From positions 1,984,001-2,048,000 of the forward strand of contig NZ_CP089466.1 of assembly GCF_021233415.1 (NCBI RefSeq): 64,000 nt of DNA. The letters are read 5' to 3'. This DNA is from Halobacterium litoreum (GTDB lineage: Archaea > Halobacteriota > Halobacteria > Halobacteriales > Halobacteriaceae). Shown here piece by piece: positions 60,040-64,000 of this stretch (position 1 is its first letter; every line of letters begins with the position of its first letter). The position numbers and the translations under genes were made by a program. Below the pieces are notes generated by a model that searched no databases, was not told the DNA's origin, and saw only the letters and a program-made list of their open reading frames with translations.

Positions 60040-60750
60040 TTAGGCGTCCCGGAGCAGGTCGGCGAGGCGTTCGAGGCCGTCGAGGAGTCTGGGGCTCGGC
60101 TGATTCAGGAGGCTGTCGTCGACGACGTGTACGGTCGCATCGAGGCCCCAGCGCGCGGCGGGGTCGGCGTCCGTGCTGTCGCCTTTCCCGCAGACGTGGA
60201 CGACGGCGTGGTCGGGGCCGGCGGCGCGTACCTCGTCGGCGTCCACCTCGCCGGAGCGCTCGCCCGCGTCGCGGAACGGGTACCGGCCGCCCGCGGCTTC
60301 GACCACGTCGGGCACCCAGTTCCCGGCGGCCATCGGCGGGTCCGACCACTCCTCGCAGTAGACGACCGGGCGGTCGGCGGGCGCGCGCTCCCGGACGCGT
60401 GCCACGCGCTCCCGGCTCTCGGCTTCCAGTCGCTCGCCGCGTTCGGCAAGCCCGACGGCGTCGCCGATTGCGGCGAACGAGTCGAGCACCTCGTCGAGCG
60501 TCTCCGGTGCGGTGTGGTGGACCGCGAATCCGCGGTCGCGGAGGTCGTCCCGAATCTCGGTCTGGAGGGCGTCGCTCGTCAGCACGACGTCGGGGTCGAG
60601 TTCGGCGACGCGGTCGTCGTCGGGGTTCAGCCACCCGCCGACCGCGGGCGCGTCGGCATCGCAGTGGTTCGTGACGCCGACGAGTCGGTCCGTGGCGCCG
60701 AGCGCGGCGACGGCGGCGGTGGCGCTCGGGGCGAGCGAGACGGCGCGCAT
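60040..60750 (-). CDS. BtuF-like cobalamin-binding family protein without signal peptide
   Basis: The 236-residue protein follows the periplasmic-binding-protein class III plan: RAVSLAPSATAAVAALGATDRLVGVTNHCD, LDPDVVLTSDALQTEI, RPVVYCEEWSDPPMAAGNWVPDVVEAAGG and an AHVHVCGKG-like stretch. It lacks any signal peptide or lipobox, so it is predicted cytosolic and may bind or chaperone a corrinoid or another ligand rather than serve an ABC importer. The ATG at 60777 would add nine residues. No btuCD genes are nearby. Confidence 0.82.
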   Translation of the reverse strand: MRAVSLAPSATAAVAALGATDRLVGVTNHCDADAPAVGGWLNPDDDRVAELDPDVVLTSDALQTEIRDDLRDRGFAVHHTAPETLDEVLDSFAAIGDAVGLAERGERLEAESRERVARVRERAPADRPVVYCEEWSDPPMAAGNWVPDVVEAAGGRYPFRDAGERSGEVDADEVRAAGPDHAVVHVCGKGDSTDADPAARWGLDATVHVVDDSLLNQPSPRLLDGLERLADLLRDA

Positions 60751-60823
60751 CGCCGGTAGTTCGTCGCGGAGTGCCAAAAGGTGTCGTGATACAAGTCCGT
60801 GGTAGCGGGCGGCTTCGGAACTC

Positions 60824-60830
60824 TTAAGTG
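60824..60830 (+). promoter_or_regulatory. TATA-like element of tfb
   Basis: ttaagtg gives a predicted transcript start near 60852, so the tfb mRNA should have a leader of about 38 nt with a G-rich SD-like run (60874-60879) before the ATG at 60890. The mini-ORF start at 60843 would then be just upstream of the transcript, unless a different start is used. Confidence 0.4.
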
Positions 60831-60842
60831 CGAATTGGGTAA

Positions 60843-60893
60843 ATGAGTTGGCTACGACTCATCCGGTTTTTCCGGGGGGACTTACGCCAATGA
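60843..60893 (+). other. 16-codon mini-ORF overlapping the tfb start
   Basis: ATG at 60843 opens a 16-residue frame (MSWLRLIRFFRGDLRQ) whose stop overlaps the tfb ATG as ATGA (60890-60893). That is the overlap form used for translational coupling. It needs a transcript starting at or before 60843, which the visible TATA box does not predict, so it is only a candidate. Confidence 0.3.
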
Positions 60894-61843
60894 CAGACGC
60901 ACGCATGCGTTCCCGAGAGCAGGAGCGCACGGACGAAACGGAGACGACCGACGGCTGCCCGGAGTGTGGCGGCCTCGTCGTCAACGACGAAGAGCACGGC
61001 GAGTCGGTGTGTGCCGACTGCGGCCTCGTGGTCGAGGAGGACGGCATCGACCGCGGGCCCGAGTGGCGCGCCTTCGACTCCAAGGAGAAAGACCAGAAGT
61101 CCCGCGTCGGCGCACCCACGACGAACACGATGCACGACAAGGGGCTGTCCACGAACATCGACTGGCGCGACAAGGACGCCTACGGCAACTCGCTGTCCTC
61201 GAACCAGCGCCAGAAGATGCAGCGTCTCCGCAAGTGGAACGAGCGCTTCCGCACCCGCGACGCCAAGGAGCGCAACCTCAAGCAGGCCCTCGGCGAAATC
61301 GACCGGATGGCCTCCGCGCAGGGCCTGCCGGACAACGTCCGCGAGACGGCCTCGGTCATCTACCGCCGCGCGCTCGAAGACGACCTGCTGCCCGGCCGCT
61401 CCATCGAGGGCGTCGCAACCTCCTGCGTGTACGCCGCCGCCCGACAGGCCGGCGTCCCGCGCTCCCTCGACGAAATCGCCGACGTGAGCCGCGTCGAGAA
61501 AGCCGAAATCGCGCGCACCTACCGCTACGTCGTGCGCGAACTCGGCCTCGAAGTCGCGCCCGCCGACCCCGAGAGTTACGTCCCGCGCTTCGCCTCCGAC
61601 CTCGGCCTCTCGGACGAGGCCAGCCACCGCGCCCGCGAACTCCTCAAGACCGCGAAGAACAAGGGCGTCCACTCCGGCAAGTCGCCGGTCGGCCTCGCCG
61701 CCGCCGCCGTCTACGCCGCCGCCCTCCTCACCAACGAGAAGACCACGCAGGCGAAGGTCTCCGAGGTCGCGGACATCTCCGAAGTCACGATTCGGAACCG
61801 CTACCACGAGCTCCTCGAAGCCGAGGACACGATTCCGGTTTAG
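60890..61843 (+). CDS. tfb: Transcription initiation factor TFB
   Basis: The 317-residue archaeal TFIIB homologue has an N-terminal zinc ribbon (CPECGGLVVNDEEHGESVCADCGL), a B-finger/linker (GPEWRAFDSKEKDQKSRVGAPTTNTMHDKGLSTNIDWRDKD) and two cyclin folds with the recognition helix in VSEVADISEVTIRNRYHELLE. It recruits RNA polymerase to TBP-bound promoters. Haloarchaea have several TFB paralogues and which one this is cannot be told. The ATG at 60890 follows a G-rich SD-like run. An upstream TTG would extend it but has no family match. Confidence 0.95.
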   Translation: MTDARMRSREQERTDETETTDGCPECGGLVVNDEEHGESVCADCGLVVEEDGIDRGPEWRAFDSKEKDQKSRVGAPTTNTMHDKGLSTNIDWRDKDAYGNSLSSNQRQKMQRLRKWNERFRTRDAKERNLKQALGEIDRMASAQGLPDNVRETASVIYRRALEDDLLPGRSIEGVATSCVYAAARQAGVPRSLDEIADVSRVEKAEIARTYRYVVRELGLEVAPADPESYVPRFASDLGLSDEASHRARELLKTAKNKGVHSGKSPVGLAAAAVYAAALLTNEKTTQAKVSEVADISEVTIRNRYHELLEAEDTIPV

Positions 61844-61857
61844 ATTCGGTTCATTCC

Positions 61858-61884
61858 GCCGTTTTTCGCGTTTTCGGTTCGTGT
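61858..61884 (+). terminator. T-rich terminator of tfb
   Basis: gccgtttttcgcgttttcgg contains two T-runs (five and four T) 15-40 bp after the tfb stop, the typical archaeal intrinsic termination pattern. No hairpin is needed. Confidence 0.55.
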
Positions 61885-61922
61885 GGTGGGACTGCTTCGT
61901 AGCGACTGCTGCGTTCGCTGGG

Positions 61923-62202
61923 GACGACGCCTCGAAAGCCCCGGCGCGCTCGTGGCCTGTGACTCGCTGCGCTCCTCGCTCCCTCCGGTCGCTGTGGTGC
62001 TTGCGTCGTCTCGACTCACGAGCGCGCCGCCCCTTTCAGTCCACCCGATGCCGGTTGGTCAGCCGGCAGGCTACGGGGTGGACTCCGAAAGGGGCGAGGG
62101 TGTGGACGAAGGCGCGCGACGTAAGCACTGGAACGAGCGAAGCGAGTGAAGCGCGCAGCGAGCGCACCGAGTCCACACCCTCGGGGCTTTCGAGGCGTCG
62201 TC
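61923..62202. repeat. E1: inverted-duplicate element able to form a four-way junction
   Basis: Outer stem P1: 61923-61943 with 62182-62202, 21 bp perfect, sequence beginning gacgacgcctcgaaagcccc. P2: 61944-61954 with 62017-62027 (gcgcgctcgtg), 11 bp. P3: 62030-62037 with 62087-62094 (cccctttc/gaaagggg) and 62038-62046 with 62076-62084 (agtccaccc/gggtggact), separated by a 2-nt bulge, capped by tgccgg/ccggca. P4: 62097-62107 with 62171-62181 (agggtgtggac), 11 bp. Joints have 0, 2, 2 and 0 unpaired bases. The halves are related inverted copies, and E2 at 13.15 kb is a single half. Confidence 0.8.
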
Positions 62203-62299
62203 ATTCCCACGAAGTACACCGGCCGAGAGAACCAATCAGAAAACGAGGACCGTCCACGACTCCGAAACCGTATTGCGCTAGGGCGTCACAGGACCGTGC

Positions 62300-63031
62300 A
62301 TGGACTTCGAGGAGTTCGTGCTCGCTGCGAGCGTCGGCGACCTCGCCGACGAGGAGCGAGCGCGAGAGCACGCGGACGCCGTGGAGTTCCGGATGGACCT
62401 CGCGGACGACCCGCTGGCGGCGCTGGACGACTACGACGGGGAACTGCCGGTCATCGCGACGAACCGCCCGACGTGGGAGGGCGGGGAGGCCGAGGAGGGC
62501 GGGCGCGTGAACGCGCTCGTGGAGGCAGCACAGACCGAGAGCGTCGCGGCCGTGGACGTGGAGTTGGCGTCGCTCGTCGGGAGCGACGAGAACGACGTAG
62601 ACGGAGACGGTGGCGGCGAGGACGACGCGGCGGTCGACGAGCGCGGGAACGGCGCGGAGGTGCTGGCGGCGGCGCGGGCGGCAGATACGACCACCATCGT
62701 GTCGAGTCACGACTTCGAGGGGACGCCGCCGCTCTCGGAGTTGGCGAGCACGCTCGGCGAGGCTTGTTCGCTCGGCGACGTCGGGAAACTCGCGGTGACC
62801 GCCGAGGACCGCGGCGACGCCCTGGACTTGCTCCGGGTGACCCACGAGTACAGCGCGGCGGGGATGACGGTGGCGACGATGGCGATGGGCGAAGCGGGCC
62901 GGCACACGCGCCCGGTCGCGCCGCTGTACGGGTCGCGAATCGGGTACGCGCCCGTGGACAGCGAGGACGCGACAGCGCCCGGCCAGTACGACGCGGCGAC
63001 GCTCCGGCGGCTCGTCGCGGACCTCCGGTAG
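62300..63031 (+). CDS. aroD: 3-dehydroquinate dehydratase, type I
   Basis: The 243-residue enzyme dehydrates 3-dehydroquinate in the shikimate pathway by a Schiff-base mechanism. [32 protein letters not shown] with His137 and GKLAVTA with Lys163 are the active-site segments, with [25 protein letters not shown] at the end. An acidic insertion of about 25 residues (95-118, [15 protein letters not shown] and following) interrupts the barrel and is not normal for the family. It is 51 bp before the zinc-ribbon membrane gene and near dehydroquinate synthase II, the preceding step. Confidence 0.95.
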   Translation: MDFEEFVLAASVGDLADEERAREHADAVEFRMDLADDPLAALDDYDGELPVIATNRPTWEGGEAEEGGRVNALVEAAQTESVAAVDVELASLVGSDENDVDGDGGGEDDAAVDERGNGAEVLAAARAADTTTIVSSHDFEGTPPLSELASTLGEACSLGDVGKLAVTAEDRGDALDLLRVTHEYSAAGMTVATMAMGEAGRHTRPVAPLYGSRIGYAPVDSEDATAPGQYDAATLRRLVADLR

Positions 63032-63082
63032 CGTTCGCCGTTCGGTGGTTTTAGGGGTGCAGGGCGCGGAGTTGCGGGCACT

Positions 63083-63538
63083 GTGGTCAATCGACGCGGA
63101 GTCATTGCGGCCGTTCTCGGGTTCGTCTACCCGGGGTTGGGTCACGTCTACTTGCGGAAGTGGGTGCGGGCGCTGTCGTGGTTCGTGCTCGCCATCGCCA
63201 CCGCGGCGCTGGTCGTCCCGACGTCCGCGTACGAGGCGTTCAACGCGCGGGGCGCACAGGGGTTACTGGAGGCCAGCGAGTCGTTCGGCATCGAAGTGAC
63301 GCTGAGCCTGCTGGCGATTCGGCTGTTGAACGTCGCGGACGCGTACCTCGTCGCCGTGCGCGAGTCCGAGTCGACGGCACGCGGGGCCACTGGTGACGCC
63401 GGCGGGAGCGAGTCGCCGCCCGAGCCGGCCGCCGAAACGTGTCCGTCCTGCGGGAAGGAACTGGACGAAGACCTCGACTTCTGTCCGTGGTGTACGCAGC
63501 GTCTCGACGGCGAGCCGGCGGACGCGGAGTCGAACTAG
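63083..63538 (+). CDS. Membrane protein with C-terminal zinc ribbon
   Basis: The 151-residue protein has two or three membrane helices (GFVYPGLGHVYLRKWVRALSWFVLAIATAAL is TM2-like), then a linker and a C-terminal zinc ribbon (TCPSCGKELDEDLDFCPWCTQRL). I recognise the plan as a haloarchaeal DUF7575-like family. Function is unknown. The GTG start follows a weak upstream region with no clear TATA. Its stop abuts the stop of dehydroquinate synthase II. Confidence 0.75.
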   Translation: MVNRRGVIAAVLGFVYPGLGHVYLRKWVRALSWFVLAIATAALVVPTSAYEAFNARGAQGLLEASESFGIEVTLSLLAIRLLNVADAYLVAVRESESTARGATGDAGGSESPPEPAAETCPSCGKELDEDLDFCPWCTQRLDGEPADAESN

Positions 63539-64000
63539 TTACTGCTCGATGATTCGTTCCTCGACGGTCTCGCCGAAGTGCCGGCCGCCCTCCTCGAGGT
63601 AGACGAGCACCTCGTCGCCGGCTTCGAGGTCGGTGACGGCCGTCCGTCCGTCGCGCCCGGCGACTTTGATGGTCTCCGCGTTCTGCAGCAGCGTCTCGAT
63701 GCGGTCGCCGGCCTCCGTCTCGACCTCGACGCGGAACATCGGCCGCTTCTCGATTTTCGCGCGCCCGACCACCGCGGTCCGGGTGTGGCCGTCGCGGTCG
63801 ACGACCTGCACTTCGTCGCCCGATTGGAGTTCGGCGAGGTACTTCGTGCCGCCGTCCGGGGTGCGGACGTAGGCGTGGACGGCGCCCGCGTTCACGCGGA
63901 ACGGGCGTGCCGCGACGTACGGCGACTCGGCAGTCTCGGCGTGGACGAAGAACAGCCCGCGGCTCATCGAGCCGACGAGCATCCCCTCGTCGTCGGCCAT
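63539..64000 (-). CDS. 3-dehydroquinate synthase II, C-terminal part, gene continues past window
   Basis: The 153 visible residues match the C-terminal part of archaeal dehydroquinate synthase II (AroB'), which makes 3-dehydroquinate from 2-amino-3,7-dideoxy-D-threo-hept-6-ulosonate. GMLVGSMSRGLFFVHAETAESPYVAARPFRVNAGAVHAYVRTPDGGTKYL, VVGRAKIEKRPMFRVEVE and VLVYLEEGGRHFG are diagnostic. Full-length proteins are about 380 residues, so the ATG at 64000 is internal and roughly 60 percent lies beyond the window edge. Its partner steps are carried by aroD nearby. Confidence 0.9.
   Translation of the reverse strand: MADDEGMLVGSMSRGLFFVHAETAESPYVAARPFRVNAGAVHAYVRTPDGGTKYLAELQSGDEVQVVDRDGHTRTAVVGRAKIEKRPMFRVEVETEAGDRIETLLQNAETIKVAGRDGRTAVTDLEAGDEVLVYLEEGGRHFGETVEERIIEQ

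Larger units (their letters stand above)
61844..62299. other. 456-bp spacer between tfb and aroD
   Basis: Gene-free. It contains the tfb terminator (61858-61884), the four-way-junction repeat E1 (61923-62202) and about 97 bp of aroD upstream sequence, with a weak TATA-like ttgcg near 62270. A frame open through E1 (from 61881) is not coding by composition. Confidence 0.6.

Noticed and set aside
61881-62510. Open frames crossing the E1 element
   Set aside because: They only reflect the GC-rich inverted repeats. No domain, no start signal, and they conflict with the aroD start.
1-64000. CRISPR arrays, rRNA or tRNA genes, transposases, integrases, phage genes
   Set aside because: No repeat-spacer pattern, no tRNA-like cloverleaf of tRNA size and no matching protein motif was seen anywhere. 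E1 is far too long to be a tRNA.

Overview
The window reads as chromosomal DNA of a halophilic archaeon (class Halobacteria). The evidence is uniformly high GC, strongly acidic predicted proteins, archaeal hallmark genes (TFB, Spt5/NusG, SecE, FtsZ1, DtdA, MfnA, GatB, archaeal topoisomerase I, dehydroquinate synthase II), Tat-type lipoprotein signals, and many genes with a TATA-like box about 27 nt before an ATG or GTG start (leaderless transcripts). The genus cannot be fixed from this sequence. I see no rRNA, tRNA, CRISPR array, transposase, integrase or phage gene, and no compositional break that would mark an island. This is core chromosome with compact spacers.

Layout. 1-5.0 kb: end of a cation exchanger, dtdA, ftsZ1, a methyltransferase, secE and nusG. 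5.0-13.1 kb: metabolic and housekeeping genes (FAH-family hydrolase, zinc-finger protein, acyl-CoA dehydrogenase, PHP protein, CinA domain, SnoaL-like protein, aminotransferase, Get3/ArsA ATPase, SDR). 13.1-13.35 kb: an intergenic structured repeat (E2). 13.35-17.8 kb: a repair cluster of rhomboid protease plus endonuclease V on the minus strand and DUF5788, PolX and Mut7-C RNase on the plus strand. 17.8-25.3 kb: membrane proteins, lipoprotein, chemotaxis transducer, DUF302, CPBP protease, and NreA repair protein. 25.3-30.3 kb: topA, a membrane protein, a GNAT acetyltransferase and gatB. 30.4-35.4 kb: the condensin operon (small coiled-coil protein, smc, scpA). 35.5-42.0 kb: DUF7504-like protein, mtnP with a phosphoribosyltransferase (purine/MTA salvage), alpha/beta hydrolase, Usp, amphi-Trp and PhzF. 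42.1-54.1 kb: ppsA, M48 protease, lipoprotein, mfnA, two membrane proteins, metG, GYD protein and pyk. 54.1-60.8 kb: DUF7312-like, NfeD and SPFH proteins, two winged-helix proteins, a GT2-flippase fusion, YjjX-type phosphatase and a BtuF-like protein. 60.8-64.0 kb: tfb, a second structured repeat (E1), aroD, a zinc-ribbon membrane protein and the end of dehydroquinate synthase II.

How the genes work together. The coherent modules are division/secretion/transcription elongation (ftsZ1-secE-nusG), DNA repair (endoV, PolX, NreA), chromosome organisation (topA, smc, scpA), the PEP/pyruvate node (ppsA and pyk, which oppose each other), purine/methylthioadenosine salvage (mtnP and phosphoribosyltransferase), and the archaeal shikimate branch (aroD and dehydroquinate synthase II).

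The most unusual non-coding feature is E1 (61923-62202). It has a 21-bp perfect outer stem enclosing three further stems, which together make a four-way junction with no more than two unpaired bases at any joint. It is an inverted duplication of a half-unit that recurs at 13.15-13.27 kb (E2), and a 15-base piece of the same kind of sequence lies inside the scpA coding region. I know of no established name for this element.
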